The notes: generated by a model not told the origin, from the letters alone. A DNA stretch of 32,927 nucleotides from UBA5078 sp041175045 (GCA_041175045.1 JBEDFR010000141.1:1-32927); one strand, 5' to 3'; counted from the stretch's first letter, positions 21,674 through 30,167 are shown. Translations and numbers: made by a program.

Positions 21674-23587
21674 TTACTGATAACCCTGCGCCTGCAGACG
21701 GAATAACCGGGCATATTGCCCATCCCGTTCAAGCAGCTGGGCATGGGAGCCTTCTTCGACGATGGCGCCCTTCTCGAGCACGATGATGTGATCGGCAATC
21801 CGCACCGTCGAGAAGCGGTGCGAAATGATGATGGAGATGCGATTTGCCGTCAGCTCGCGGAAGTGGGCAAAGATGTCTGCCTCTGCCTTCGCGTCGATGG
21901 CGGCCGTCGGTTCGTCCAGAATCAGCACATCGGCGTGGCTGCGCATGAAGGCCCGGGCCAGGGCGATCTTCTGCCACTGCCCACCCGAGAGCTCCTTGCC
22001 GCCCTTGAACCAGGTGCCCAGCTGAGTGTCGTAGGTCTGGGGCATGTGCTGGATGAAGTCGGCGGCCAGGCCGTCCTGCGCTGCCGTTTCTATCTGGGGC
22101 CGGTTCTCCATGTTTTCCACATCCCCGATGCCGATGTTGTCGCCCACCTTCAGCTGGTAGCGCGAGAAGTCCTGGAAGATCACCCCGATCTTGTAGCGCA
22201 GCGCGTCGATGTCCCATTCCTGCAGGTCCAGGCCTTCCAGCAGGATGCGCCCGCTGGTGGGGGTATACAGGCGGGTCAGCAGCTTGATCAGGGTGGTCTT
22301 GCCGGAGCCGTTCTCGCCCACGATGGCCAGGCTCTCGCCGGCCTTGATGTGCAGGCTCAACTCGTGCAGCGCGGGGGTCTTGCTCTCGGGGTAATAGAAG
22401 CTGACGTTCTCGAAGCGGATGCCGTCGGTCGGGTCCGGCCCCTGGGTCTTGTCGCCACTCTGCTCGGGGACCTTGTGCTCGAGGTATTCCACCAGGTTGG
22501 ACAGGTAGAGATTGTCCTCGTACATGCCGTTGACAGCCGTCAGGCTGCTGGTGACGGCATTCTGGCCCTGGCGGAACACGGCGATGTACATGGTCATCTG
22601 GCCGATGGTGATGGTGGTGGCAATGGCCGCGAACACCACCCAGCCATAGGCGAAGTAGAACGCGGCGCTGGCGATCAGCCCCAGCACATAGCCCCAGAAG
22701 CCGCGCCGCAGCACCAGGTTGCGGTCTTCCTTGTAGATGTTGTGAAAGATGTCGATGTAGCGCTGCAGGAACAGGCGGCCGATCTTGAGCAGCTTCACTT
22801 CCTTCACGCCGTCTTCCCGGGTAAGCACCATTTCCAGGTAGATCTGCATGCGCCGTTCGGCCGAGCGGCTGCGCTGATTGCGGAAAGCTTCGCCGGAGAA
22901 CTTCGCTTCGGCCATGAAGGCGGGCAGGCCGGCAAAGCCCAGCAGCAGCACGGCCCAGGGCGAGAACTGGAACAGCAGGAAGCCGTAGCTGACCAGCGAG
23001 ATGGACTCGCGCGCCAGATCGAAGGTGCGGATCACCAGGCTCAGCGGGCGACTGGACGCCTCGCGGCGGGCGCGCACCAGCTTGTCGTAATACTCCGAAT
23101 CCTCGAAATGCTGCAGCTCCAGCGTCAGCGACTTCTCCAGGATCATCACGTTGATCTTGTTGCCCAGCAGCACGCGCAGGATGGACTGGCACACGGTGTT
23201 CAGACGCTGCACACCGGTGAAGAACACCACCAGAGCGGCCTCGCACAGCACATAGAAAATGGTCTGGTCGGTGGCTGCCTCGCGCGCCTCGGGCAGCGCC
23301 TGGATGGCGGCCACCACGGCATCGACAATCAACTGACCCACATAGGCGATGGCTGCGGGCAGCACGCCGGCGAGCAGGGTGGCGAAGGCCATGGTGAGGG
23401 TCAGCGCGGCACTGGTGCCCCAGACGATCTCGACGGCAACCCGGCTGTACTTGAAGACAGCGAAGAAGCGGGTGATGAAGGAGAGCGGGGCGGTGTCCTG
23501 CAAGGGCTGACTCGACGGGGGTGGGGCGTCTGGATTGCGGGAAGCAAAACGGCCCGGAAATTCCTGTCTTCCCGAGCCGTTCGACAT
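21674..23587 (-). CDS. ABC exporter half-transporter (membrane plus ATPase)
   Basis: This 637-residue protein fuses an exporter-type membrane domain (about 50-350, with hydrophobic spans near 60-90, 110-125, 198-220 and 300-330) to an ATPase. Walker A is GENGSGKT (424-431), the signature is LSGGQ (533-537), Walker B is VLILDEP (554-560) and the switch histidine is H590. It probably works as a homodimer in the inner membrane; the substrate cannot be told, and no adjacent accessory gene points to one. The first about 28 codons are uncertain: a terminator-like hairpin (23545-23580) lies within them and the ribosome site before 23587 is poor, so translation may begin further in, for example at a TTG at 23503. 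Confidence 0.9.
   Translation of the reverse strand: MSNGSGRQEFPGRFASRNPDAPPPSSQPLQDTAPLSFITRFFAVFKYSRVAVEIVWGTSAALTLTMAFATLLAGVLPAAIAYVGQLIVDAVVAAIQALPEAREAATDQTIFYVLCEAALVVFFTGVQRLNTVCQSILRVLLGNKINVMILEKSLTLELQHFEDSEYYDKLVRARREASSRPLSLVIRTFDLARESISLVSYGFLLFQFSPWAVLLLGFAGLPAFMAEAKFSGEAFRNQRSRSAERRMQIYLEMVLTREDGVKEVKLLKIGRLFLQRYIDIFHNIYKEDRNLVLRRGFWGYVLGLIASAAFYFAYGWVVFAAIATTITIGQMTMYIAVFRQGQNAVTSSLTAVNGMYEDNLYLSNLVEYLEHKVPEQSGDKTQGPDPTDGIRFENVSFYYPESKTPALHELSLHIKAGESLAIVGENGSGKTTLIKLLTRLYTPTSGRILLEGLDLQEWDIDALRYKIGVIFQDFSRYQLKVGDNIGIGDVENMENRPQIETAAQDGLAADFIQHMPQTYDTQLGTWFKGGKELSGGQWQKIALARAFMRSHADVLILDEPTAAIDAKAEADIFAHFRELTANRISIIISHRFSTVRIADHIIVLEKGAIVEEGSHAQLLERDGQYARLFRLQAQGYQ
23545..23580 (-). 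terminator. Intrinsic terminator of the exported methyltransferase gene
   Basis: On the minus-strand RNA, ACGGCUCGGGAA pairs in full with UUUCCGGGCCGU (two G-U pairs) around an eight-base loop, followed by UUUU. On the plus strand the two wobble pairs become A-C mismatches, which argues for function in the minus-strand transcript. It begins 18 bases after the methyltransferase stop and lies inside the first codons of the ABC exporter frame. Confidence 0.65.
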
Positions 23588-23597
23588 GTCGGACCGC

Positions 23598-24338
23598 TTA
23601 CTGCGGCTTGACCAGTTTCAGCATGAAACGGTCAGTGTTGCGCTCCAGTTCTGCGGCGAACGGAGCCTGCGTGTGGTTGTCGCTTGGCACGTTCAGCAAA
23701 TCGCTCTCTTCGGCAATCTCGAACCCGGCTTCCAGCGCCGCGGCACGGGCCAGTTCCACAGGAATGCGGTGCAGGGCGGCATTGTCGGCGCCTGCGTCAC
23801 CTTCGTGGTCGATCAGACCAAGCACGGCGCCCGGCTTGAGAGCGTTCTTGATGTTCACCAGGAAGCGCTGTGCGGCGGCCGGATCGGCGTTGTACACATC
23901 GTGGAAGTTCAGGTTGGTAATGGCGAAGTCGACGGAGTTGGCCGGCAGAGTCAGATCGGCAGTGGCATCGGCCTTCAGCAGCTGCACATTGCTCAGACGA
24001 GCCAGACGGGCGTCCACAGTGGCCTGGGTGGTGCCGCGCGCCAGGGCTGCTTCGGAGTTCTGCATGTAGACCTTGCCATTGGGACCGACAGCGCGGGACA
24101 GCACTTCGGTGTACCAGCCGCCACCGGACATCACGTCCAGCACGGTCATGCCGGGCTCCAGACCGAGGAAATCGAGCGCTTCAGCGGGCTTGCGCGCGGC
24201 GTCTAGTGCCTTGTCGGCATCGCTGCGATCGGCAGCGGCGAGTGCCTGATTGACGGCGGCCACATCAATGGCCTGTACCTGAACGTTGGCACCGACCAGC
24301 ATGGCGACGGCGGCAACGAGGGGAAGAATCTTTTTCAT
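23598..24338 (-). CDS. SAM methyltransferase-like protein with signal peptide
   Basis: The 246-residue protein has a class I methyltransferase fold. Motif I is TVLDVMSGGGWYTEVLSRAV (about 65-84), a later acidic loop is LLKADATADL, and FAITNLNFHDVYN resembles the strand 4 motif. It begins with a plain Sec signal peptide, MKKILPLVAAVAMLVGANVQ, with likely cleavage after VQA (about residue 23). It resembles COG4798-type 'predicted methyltransferase' proteins. Export is odd because SAM is cytoplasmic; the protein may instead use another ligand or none. A strong hairpin follows its stop codon. Its neighbours give no pathway clue. Confidence 0.85.
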   Translation of the reverse strand: MKKILPLVAAVAMLVGANVQVQAIDVAAVNQALAAADRSDADKALDAARKPAEALDFLGLEPGMTVLDVMSGGGWYTEVLSRAVGPNGKVYMQNSEAALARGTTQATVDARLARLSNVQLLKADATADLTLPANSVDFAITNLNFHDVYNADPAAAQRFLVNIKNALKPGAVLGLIDHEGDAGADNAALHRIPVELARAAALEAGFEIAEESDLLNVPSDNHTQAPFAAELERNTDRFMLKLVKPQ

Positions 24339-24500
24339 GATGGCAATTCCTTGGAATGTAATTGTTTTTCGGGAAATTCGAACGGACCCTAGGATAAACC
24401 AAGGCCCCGCCGCGAGTACACCTGCACGTGATCGGCGACGGTGTGGTTTGCTTCGGAATCGCGGAGCATCGACCGGCTGTCACAACACGTGAGAGAGCGC

Positions 24501-25748
24501 TCAGTCCACGCCCATGGCGGCGCGCATCACCCGGCTCTTGAGCAGCAGGCTGCGATCCAGCCCCGCCATGCCGGCATTGCGCAGCCAGCGCAGCGGCAGC
24601 CCTTGATCGGCATAGAGCCGCTTGAATCCCTCCATCGCCCACATCATGCCCAGGTTGTGACCGATGCGTTGCCGCTGATAGCGCCGCAGCACCTGCACAC
24701 TGCCGATCTCGTCATCCCGCGCCACCGCCCGGCGCAGCTGAGTGGCGAGCGCGTCGGCATCGGCGAAACCCAGATTGACGCCCTGTCCGGCCAGCGGATG
24801 AATGGTGTGGGCGGCATCGCCCACCAGCGCGATGCCTTCCTGGACGTAGTGTCTGGCGTGACGCTGGCGCAGCGGCACGCACAGCCGGGGATCGACCTGT
24901 TCGATGCGGCCGAAACGCCCTTCGATGGCGTGCTCCAGCGCGACGGCGAAGGCCTCGTCGTCGAGGGCCATGAGCGCGGCCGCCCTGTCGGGCACCGCGG
25001 ACCAGACGATGGAGCTGCAGTGCTGGTCGGTCGCTGCGTCAGTCGCCTTCAGGGGCAGCAAAGCCAGCACGCCCTCGTCCATGAAACGCTGAGTGGCCGT
25101 GTGCCGGTGCGGCAGGCGGGTGCGCACGGTGGTGACGATGGCCTGATGGTCGTAGTCCCATTCACTGAGTTCGAATCCCGCCAGCTCGCGTGTTTTCGAC
25201 GTGCCGCCGTCGGCCGCCACCACCACGCGCGCACGCAGCTGGCGGCCGTCGGCCAGTTGCAGCTGGATGCGCGACTGATCCGCTTCCAGCGGCGCGGGCA
25301 CTGCCAGGCGTTGCAGGGCGTCCAGGCTCACCGGCGCCAGCAGGGCGATGTGCGGCGCCGCGTGCAGACGCTCGTGCAGGGCGGCCAGCAGCACGGAATT
25401 CTCGACGATGTGCCCCAGGCTCTCGCAATGGATGTCCTGGGCGGCGAAGTGGATGGACCCGGTGCCGTCGGCTTCCCAGACATGCATGTCGGTGTAGGCA
25501 CAGCTGCGCCGCCGCGCCACGCCGGACCAGGCTCCCAGCGAGTCGAGGAAGCGGCGCGAGGCCGGGGTGATGGCGGAGACACGCGGATCGAAGCGTTCCG
25601 GCACCTCGACACCTGCGGGCGACAGCGGCTGGGCATCCAGCATCGCGATGCGCAGCCCCGTGTCACTGAGTGCCAGTGCCAGGCTGGCGCCCACCAGGCC
25701 GCCGCCGACGATGACAACGTCGAAAGTCATGACAGTGCTCTGTTGCAT
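24501..25748 (-). CDS. ubiI: UbiI/VisC-type ubiquinone hydroxylase (FAD)
   Basis: UbiI hydroxylates the C5 position of the octaprenylphenol ring in ubiquinone synthesis, using FAD, NADPH and O2. The 415-residue protein has the FAD-binding Rossmann motif DVVIVGGGLVGASLALAL, RFDPRVSAITPASRRFL, VVAADGGTS (DG motif), and the second FAD motif LVGDAAHTIHPLAGQGVNLG, whose GDAAHTIHPLAGQG form is closer to UbiI than UbiH. Of the ATGs at 25748 and 25730, the first has GGTGA upstream. A TATACT -10 box (25781-25786) shows it has its own promoter, because the two plus-strand genes cut it off from ubiH. Confidence 0.9.
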   Translation of the reverse strand: MQQSTVMTFDVVIVGGGLVGASLALALSDTGLRIAMLDAQPLSPAGVEVPERFDPRVSAITPASRRFLDSLGAWSGVARRRSCAYTDMHVWEADGTGSIHFAAQDIHCESLGHIVENSVLLAALHERLHAAPHIALLAPVSLDALQRLAVPAPLEADQSRIQLQLADGRQLRARVVVAADGGTSKTRELAGFELSEWDYDHQAIVTTVRTRLPHRHTATQRFMDEGVLALLPLKATDAATDQHCSSIVWSAVPDRAAALMALDDEAFAVALEHAIEGRFGRIEQVDPRLCVPLRQRHARHYVQEGIALVGDAAHTIHPLAGQGVNLGFADADALATQLRRAVARDDEIGSVQVLRRYQRQRIGHNLGMMWAMEGFKRLYADQGLPLRWLRNAGMAGLDRSLLLKSRVMRAAMGVD

Positions 25749-25780
25749 GAAGGTTTCACCGGGATGCTGATCGTAGGCGC

Positions 25781-25786
25781 AGTATA
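25781..25786 (-). promoter_or_regulatory. -10 box (TATACT) for ubiI
   Basis: On the minus strand GGC-TATACT lies 33 bases before the ubiI ATG. The -35 is poor (TGCCCC at 17 bases). It supports separate transcription of ubiI. Confidence 0.45.
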
Positions 25787-25829
25787 GCCGGGCAGTCGCC
25801 GCCGGGGCAGCCCGGCGCGCACACGCGAA

Positions 25830-25858
25830 TTGCCGCGCTGCGGGCGATGGTCGATACT
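25830..25858 (+). promoter_or_regulatory. Candidate sigma-70 promoter for the maoC-like gene
   Basis: TTGCCG (25830-25835), exactly 17 bases, then GATACT (25853-25858), about 40 bases before the GTG start at 25899. It diverges from the ubiI -10 box 44 bases away. Confidence 0.5.
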
Positions 25859-25898
25859 GCCGCCCACACATCCGTCGCCTTCGCTGCAGGTAGCCCTC

Positions 25899-26399
25899 GT
25901 GATCCAGCCCCGCCCCACTGCGTCCGAGGCCGTTGCGCCCCGACTCGTGACCCCGCTCGAGGCACAGGCCTGCATCGGTCAGGAAGTCGGTGTGTCGCCC
26001 TGGCTGCTGATCACTCAGGAGCGGGTCAACCAGTTCGCCGAGGCCACGGGGGATTTCCAGTACCTCCATGTGGACGCAGAGCGCGCCCGCACGCAGGGCC
26101 CTTTCGGCGGCACGGTCGCTCATGGTTTTCTGACACTGGCCTTGCTCACGCAGCTGGGCTCGCAGGGCGGGATGCTGCGCATTCGGGACGCCCACGCAGT
26201 GATCAACTACGGACTGGACACCGTGCGCTTCGTGCAGCCTGTGCCGGTGGGCGCCCGCATTCGCGCGCGCTTCGTGCTGGAAAGCGTGGCCGACAAGGGC
26301 CCGGATCGGGTGCTGCTCACGCATCGCTGCACCGTGGAGATCGAGGGCAGCGAGCGACCGGCCATGGTGGCACAGTGGCTGAGCATGAGCATGATCTGA
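25899..26399 (+). CDS. MaoC-like hydratase
   Basis: The 166-residue protein is a single hot-dog-fold MaoC domain. The hydratase-2 motif is clear: VNQFAEATGDFQYLHVDAERA, where D52 and H57 are the catalytic pair, then GPFGGTVAHGFLTLALL. Family members hydrate trans-2-enoyl-CoA to (R)-3-hydroxyacyl-CoA, feeding beta-oxidation intermediates to PHA or other uses. The start is a GTG at 25899 with GCAGG upstream. It is the first of two plus-strand genes placed between ubiH and ubiI. No PHA synthase or fatty-acid gene is nearby, so its pathway is unknown. Confidence 0.9.
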   Translation: MIQPRPTASEAVAPRLVTPLEAQACIGQEVGVSPWLLITQERVNQFAEATGDFQYLHVDAERARTQGPFGGTVAHGFLTLALLTQLGSQGGMLRIRDAHAVINYGLDTVRFVQPVPVGARIRARFVLESVADKGPDRVLLTHRCTVEIEGSERPAMVAQWLSMSMI

Positions 26400-26455
26400 G
26401 CCCTGGCGCACTGGCGTATTCGCCGCAACGATTCCCTCAACCAGAGACCCTGCCC

Positions 26456-26872
26456 ATGAAACGGAGCCTGCTCATGATTCCCCTTCTGACCCTGCTCGGC
26501 TGCGCCGGCGAGCGCCCCGCCACCCTTGGTGCGACGGACGGCCGCCTGGGCACCTGCCCGGATTCCCCCAACTGCGTGTCGAGCGTCGAGACTCGCGACA
26601 GTCACCGCATCGCCCCACTGCAGGCCACGCTCGGCCAGGTCCGCACGGCGGTCGGCGGCATGCCGGGCGCGCGCATCATCGAGGACCGCGAGCCGTACCT
26701 GTACGCGGAGTTCACCTCACGCCTGATGGGCTTCGTGGACGACGTGGAGTTTCTGGCCGAGCCGGCGGCCGGCCTGGTACATGTACGCTCGGCCTCGCGG
26801 CTCGGACACAGCGATCTGGGGGTGAACCGCAAGCGCATCGAGGATCTGCGCGGCCTGCTCGGCACGCCCTGA
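26456..26872 (+). CDS. DUF1499 lipoprotein
   Basis: The 138-residue protein starts with a lipoprotein signal, MKRSLLMIPLLTLLGCAG, with the lipobox LLGC and acylated C16, and should be anchored to a membrane facing the periplasm. The mature part has the DUF1499 signature LGTCPDSPNCVSS, then YLYAEFTSRLMGFVDDVEFL and VRSASRLGHSDLGVNRKRIEDLR, all typical. The function of DUF1499 is unknown; Lgt, encoded at the left of this window, would process its precursor. It ends one base before the stop of the convergent ubiH gene. Confidence 0.88.
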   Translation: MKRSLLMIPLLTLLGCAGERPATLGATDGRLGTCPDSPNCVSSVETRDSHRIAPLQATLGQVRTAVGGMPGARIIEDREPYLYAEFTSRLMGFVDDVEFLAEPAAGLVHVRSASRLGHSDLGVNRKRIEDLRGLLGTP

Positions 26873-26873
26873 G

Positions 26874-28121
26874 TCAGGCCTGCAGCGTGCGGCGTTCGCC
26901 CAGGCCCATGGCCTGACGGGCGAACTGCTTCTTGACGGGGGGCAGCAGGTCGATGGAGAAAAGTCCTGCCTTGCGTGCCCAGACCAGCGCCGGATGGGCG
27001 CTGGAGAACAGACGGGTCATGTAGTCACTGAAGCCGATGGTGAGCTGCTGATCATCGTGCTGCTGCGCCACATAGGCCTGCAGCACGCTCATGGCGCCCG
27101 GGGCGATGCCTTGCGCGCGGGCGCGGGCAATCTGCTGCGCCAGACTCTGCGCATCGCGCAGGGCCAGATTCAAGCCTTGCCCCGCCACCGGGTGCAGTGT
27201 GTGAGCGACATTGCCCAGCAGCACCAGTGACGGCCGCACCTGCTCGCGCGCCACGCTGAGGGTCAGAGGATACATTGCGCGAGCGCCCACCTTGTCGAAA
27301 CGCCCCAGGCGGTAACCGAAACGCTCCTGCAGCCGGCTCAGGAACTCCCGCTCGGGCAGTTCAGCCACGGCCTGCGCCTCGGCATCGGGCAGCGTCCAGA
27401 TCAAGGCTCCACGCGCCCGGGCCTCGTCATCGTCCGCCAGCGGCAGTACGGCCAAGGGGCCGGTGTCGGTGAAGCGTTCGTAGGCGACGTGCCGGTGCGG
27501 CTCAGTGAAGGCCACATTGGCGATCAGGGCATGCTGCCCGTAAGGGGTCTGGCTGCAGCCGATGCCCAGCTGGTCGAGCAGGCTGGAGCGTCCGCCGTCG
27601 GCCAGCACCACCAGATCCGTCTCGATGGCCGGCAGGGCTCCGGCAACCCCCTGGCCTTGCAGACGCATGCCCCGGGGCAGGGGGGTCAGAGCACTGACGC
27701 TGGCAGGGCTCAGCAGGTCGATGTCCGGGTCTTCTTCCAGAGCCCGTGTCAGCACTTGGCCCAGAGGCTGGTTCTCGGCTACATGCCCGAGCGCGTCCAC
27801 CTGCATCTGGGCACTGTCCAGTCGCACGACACCGAAGCGCCCGCGGTCGGACACGTGAATGCGACGGATGGGGGTGGCATGGGAGGCAATGGCAGGCCAC
27901 AGGCCCAGCTGTTCGTAGAGGCGCTGGCTGCCGTGGGAAAGCGCGGTGGAGCGAACATCGAAGCTGGCCGAGACTTGCAGCGTCGGAGCAGCCTCGATGA
28001 CCAGAATGCTGCTGCCCGTGCCACGCAGCTGTGCCGCCAGCGCACTGGCGAAGCTCGCGCCCACGAGACCGCCGCCGACGATCACGATGTCATAGTGCTG
28101 CCTGACTTGCTGGATCTTCAT
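26874..28121 (-). CDS. ubiH: UbiH-type ubiquinone hydroxylase (FAD)
   Basis: UbiH hydroxylates the C1 position in ubiquinone synthesis (2-octaprenyl-6-methoxyphenol to the 1,4-benzoquinol). The 415-residue protein has the FAD Rossmann motif YDIVIVGGGLVGASFASAL, SFDVRSTALSHGSQRLYEQLG, VLADGGRSSLLDQLGI, and LLGNVAHTLHPVAGQGLNLALRD; the GN-x-AHTLHP form fits UbiH, while UbiI has GDAAHTIHP. The ATG at 28121 has GAGGG 9 bases upstream. It begins 24 bases after pepP and probably shares its transcript. Confidence 0.92.
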   Translation of the reverse strand: MKIQQVRQHYDIVIVGGGLVGASFASALAAQLRGTGSSILVIEAAPTLQVSASFDVRSTALSHGSQRLYEQLGLWPAIASHATPIRRIHVSDRGRFGVVRLDSAQMQVDALGHVAENQPLGQVLTRALEEDPDIDLLSPASVSALTPLPRGMRLQGQGVAGALPAIETDLVVLADGGRSSLLDQLGIGCSQTPYGQHALIANVAFTEPHRHVAYERFTDTGPLAVLPLADDDEARARGALIWTLPDAEAQAVAELPEREFLSRLQERFGYRLGRFDKVGARAMYPLTLSVAREQVRPSLVLLGNVAHTLHPVAGQGLNLALRDAQSLAQQIARARAQGIAPGAMSVLQAYVAQQHDDQQLTIGFSDYMTRLFSSAHPALVWARKAGLFSIDLLPPVKKQFARQAMGLGERRTLQA

Positions 28122-28145
28122 GCCGCGCCACCCTCTGCCTGTACT

Positions 28146-29480
28146 TCAGGCCACAGCCTGGGCACGCGCCTGGGCCATGAACGATTCGATCTCCTCCACC
28201 GTCTTCGGTGCGCCGGCACTGAGAATGCGATGCCCGGTGCGGGTCACCAGGACATCATCCTCGATGCGGATGCCGATGCCGCGCCACTGGCTGTCGACGT
28301 CCATGTTGTCGGGCGCCACATAGATGCCCGGCTCGATGGTGGTGACCATGCCTGGCTCCATGAGGCGCCACTTGTCATCAATCTTGTAATCGCCCACATC
28401 ATGCACGTCGATGCCGAGCCAGTGACCGACGCGATGCATGTAGAACGCCTTGTAGGCGCCCGTCGCAATCAGCTCCTGCACATTGCCCTTGAGCAGGCCG
28501 AGATGCACCAGTCCCTCGGTGATGATGCGCACGGTGACATTGTGCGGTTCATCCCAGGCGACACCCGGTTTGACGGCCTTGATGGCCTGCAGCTGCGCAT
28601 TGAGCACGATCTCGTAGAGTGCCTTCTGCTCCTTGTTGAACCGACCGTTCACGGGAAACGTGCGCGTGATGTCGGCCGCGTAGTAATCGAATTCGCAACC
28701 CGCATCGATCAGCACCAGATCGCCGTCCTTGAGCGCGGCCGTGTTCTCGACGTAGTGCAGGATGCAGGCATTGGCGCCGCTGGCCACGATATTGTTGTAG
28801 GCCGGCGCGCGACTGCCGGAGCGCACGAATTCGTGCAGCAACTCGGCCTCGAGGTGATACTCGTGCAGGCCGGGGCGACACACGGCCATAGCACGTTTGT
28901 GAGCCTGCGCAGAGATGGCACCGGCCTTTTCCATCAGCTTGATCTCGAGCGGGCTCTTGATCAGGCGCATTTCATTGAGCAGATGATCGAGCACCAGGAA
29001 TTCACCCGGCGGATGCGCTCCCTGGCGCGCCTTGCCGCGAATCACATTGACCCAGTCCATGATGCGCTGATCCCAGCGCGAGTCCTTGCCCATGGAATAG
29101 TAGACGCGCTGCCGCCCTTCGATGAGCCCGGGCAGGATGTCGTCGATGTCGCCGATGGGAAAGGCATCGTCAATCAACAGCCGACTGACGGCCTGTTCCG
29201 GTCCGGTAAGGATGCCGGTCCACAATTCACGCGTCTTGTCTTTCTCCTGGCAGAACAACACCACCTCGCCCTGTTCACGCCCGGGAATCAGGGCGAGCAC
29301 GGCATCGTGCTCGACGAAGCCGGTGAGGTAATAGAAATCGCTGTTCTGCCGGTAGGGATATTCCGTGTCATTGCTGCGGGTGCACTGCGGTGCAGCACAG
29401 AGCAGCGCGATGCTGTCCGGCTCCATCTGCTGCATGAGTTCCTTGCGCCTGCGCGCGGCTTCTTCGTAGATGCTTGTCAT
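28146..29480 (-). CDS. pepP: Xaa-Pro aminopeptidase P (M24B)
   Basis: PepP removes an N-terminal residue when proline follows. The 444 residues are close to E. coli PepP (441). The N-terminal domain contains YPYRQNSDFYYLTGF, and the pita-bread domain carries the five metal ligands D259 (LIDAGCEFD), D270 (ADITRTFP), H353 (HRVGHWLGIDVHD), E383 (TIEPGIY) and E407 (RIEDD), near the E. coli positions. The gene begins the pepP-ubiH unit. In many gammaproteobacteria ygfB precedes pepP; here the 104-base gap to the divergent coiled-coil gene leaves no room for it. The ribosome site is weak. Confidence 0.96.
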   Translation of the reverse strand: MTSIYEEAARRRKELMQQMEPDSIALLCAAPQCTRSNDTEYPYRQNSDFYYLTGFVEHDAVLALIPGREQGEVVLFCQEKDKTRELWTGILTGPEQAVSRLLIDDAFPIGDIDDILPGLIEGRQRVYYSMGKDSRWDQRIMDWVNVIRGKARQGAHPPGEFLVLDHLLNEMRLIKSPLEIKLMEKAGAISAQAHKRAMAVCRPGLHEYHLEAELLHEFVRSGSRAPAYNNIVASGANACILHYVENTAALKDGDLVLIDAGCEFDYYAADITRTFPVNGRFNKEQKALYEIVLNAQLQAIKAVKPGVAWDEPHNVTVRIITEGLVHLGLLKGNVQELIATGAYKAFYMHRVGHWLGIDVHDVGDYKIDDKWRLMEPGMVTTIEPGIYVAPDNMDVDSQWRGIGIRIEDDVLVTRTGHRILSAGAPKTVEEIESFMAQARAQAVA

Positions 29481-29499
29481 CGTATGCCCGTGCCTGCGA

Positions 29500-29529
29500 T
29501 TGACCGCCTTGGGGTCACGCCTCTATAGT
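29500..29529 (+). promoter_or_regulatory. Candidate sigma-70 promoter for the coiled-coil/zapA unit
   Basis: TTGACC (29500-29505), an 18-base spacer, then TATAGT (29524-29529). It lies 56 bases before the ATG at 29585, in the gap divergent from pepP. Confidence 0.5.
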
Positions 29530-29584
29530 AACGACAGTTGAACAGAGCGCGTTCTTGCCGCCTCTGTATATGGCGACCATCATA

Positions 29585-29800
29585 ATGACAGACGAAAAAT
29601 TTGCCACGCTGGATCAGAAGATTGATGCACTCATCGAGCTGTGCGCCACGATGAAGCGGGAGAATCAACAGCTGCGGGCGAACGAGCATAACTGGCACTC
29701 CGAACGCCAGCAACTGCTGGAAAACAACAAGCTGGCGAAGTCCCGTCTCGAGGCCGTGCTGCATCGACTCAAGGCCATGGGTCAGTCGCAGTCGTCATGA
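29585..29800 (+). CDS. Small coiled-coil protein upstream of zapA (TIGR02449-like)
   Basis: The 71-residue protein is almost all coiled coil: MTDEKFATLDQKIDALIELC, then MKRENQQLRANEHNWHSERQ and LLENNKLAKSRLEAVLHRLK. This matches the family conserved just upstream of zapA in gammaproteobacteria (TIGR02449), which looks ZapB-like and may act in cell division; I infer that from context and shape. The start is uncertain: an in-frame ATG at 29570 would add five residues, but neither has a strong ribosome site. zapA follows after 40 bases. Confidence 0.8.
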   Translation: MTDEKFATLDQKIDALIELCATMKRENQQLRANEHNWHSERQQLLENNKLAKSRLEAVLHRLKAMGQSQSS

Positions 29801-29840
29801 GAGACGTGTCACACGCCACGCCCACACCCAGAGAATCCGC

Positions 29841-30167
29841 ATGAGCGCAGAAGAAAACAGCCCCGGTACCGTGGTGGTCAGAATTCTCGACAAGGAGTAC
29901 CAGGTCAGCTGTCCACCTTCCGAACAGGAAGCCCTGCTGAAGTCCGCGCGCTATCTCGACGAGAACATGCGCAAGATCAAAGGCCGCGGCAATATTCACG
30001 GACTCGAGAAGATTTCCGTGATGGCGGCACTCAACATCACACATGAAATGCTGAGCAAGACCGTGCAGCTCAACGAGAGCCGTCACCACACCGCGCAGCA
30101 GATCAAGTATCTCGAAGACAAGCTCGATCGCAGCCTGCAGGCCAATCGGCAGCTTGAAATAGGCTGA
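29841..30167 (+). CDS. zapA: Cell division protein ZapA
   Basis: ZapA binds and bundles FtsZ filaments at midcell. The 108-residue protein starts with the conserved VVVRILDKEYQVSCPPSEQE, followed by LLKSARYLDENMRKIKGRG and KISVMAALNITHEML, and ends in a coiled coil (about 70-105) that mediates tetramer formation. The position directly upstream of 6S RNA and fau is the conserved gammaproteobacterial arrangement and confirms the call. Confidence 0.94.
   Translation: MSAEENSPGTVVVRILDKEYQVSCPPSEQEALLKSARYLDENMRKIKGRGNIHGLEKISVMAALNITHEMLSKTVQLNESRHHTAQQIKYLEDKLDRSLQANRQLEIG

Noticed and set aside
25749..26411. Extending ubiI upstream to 26411
   Set aside because: The frame is open, but this part overlaps the maoC-like gene on the other strand, and the FAD motif starts right after the ATG at 25748.
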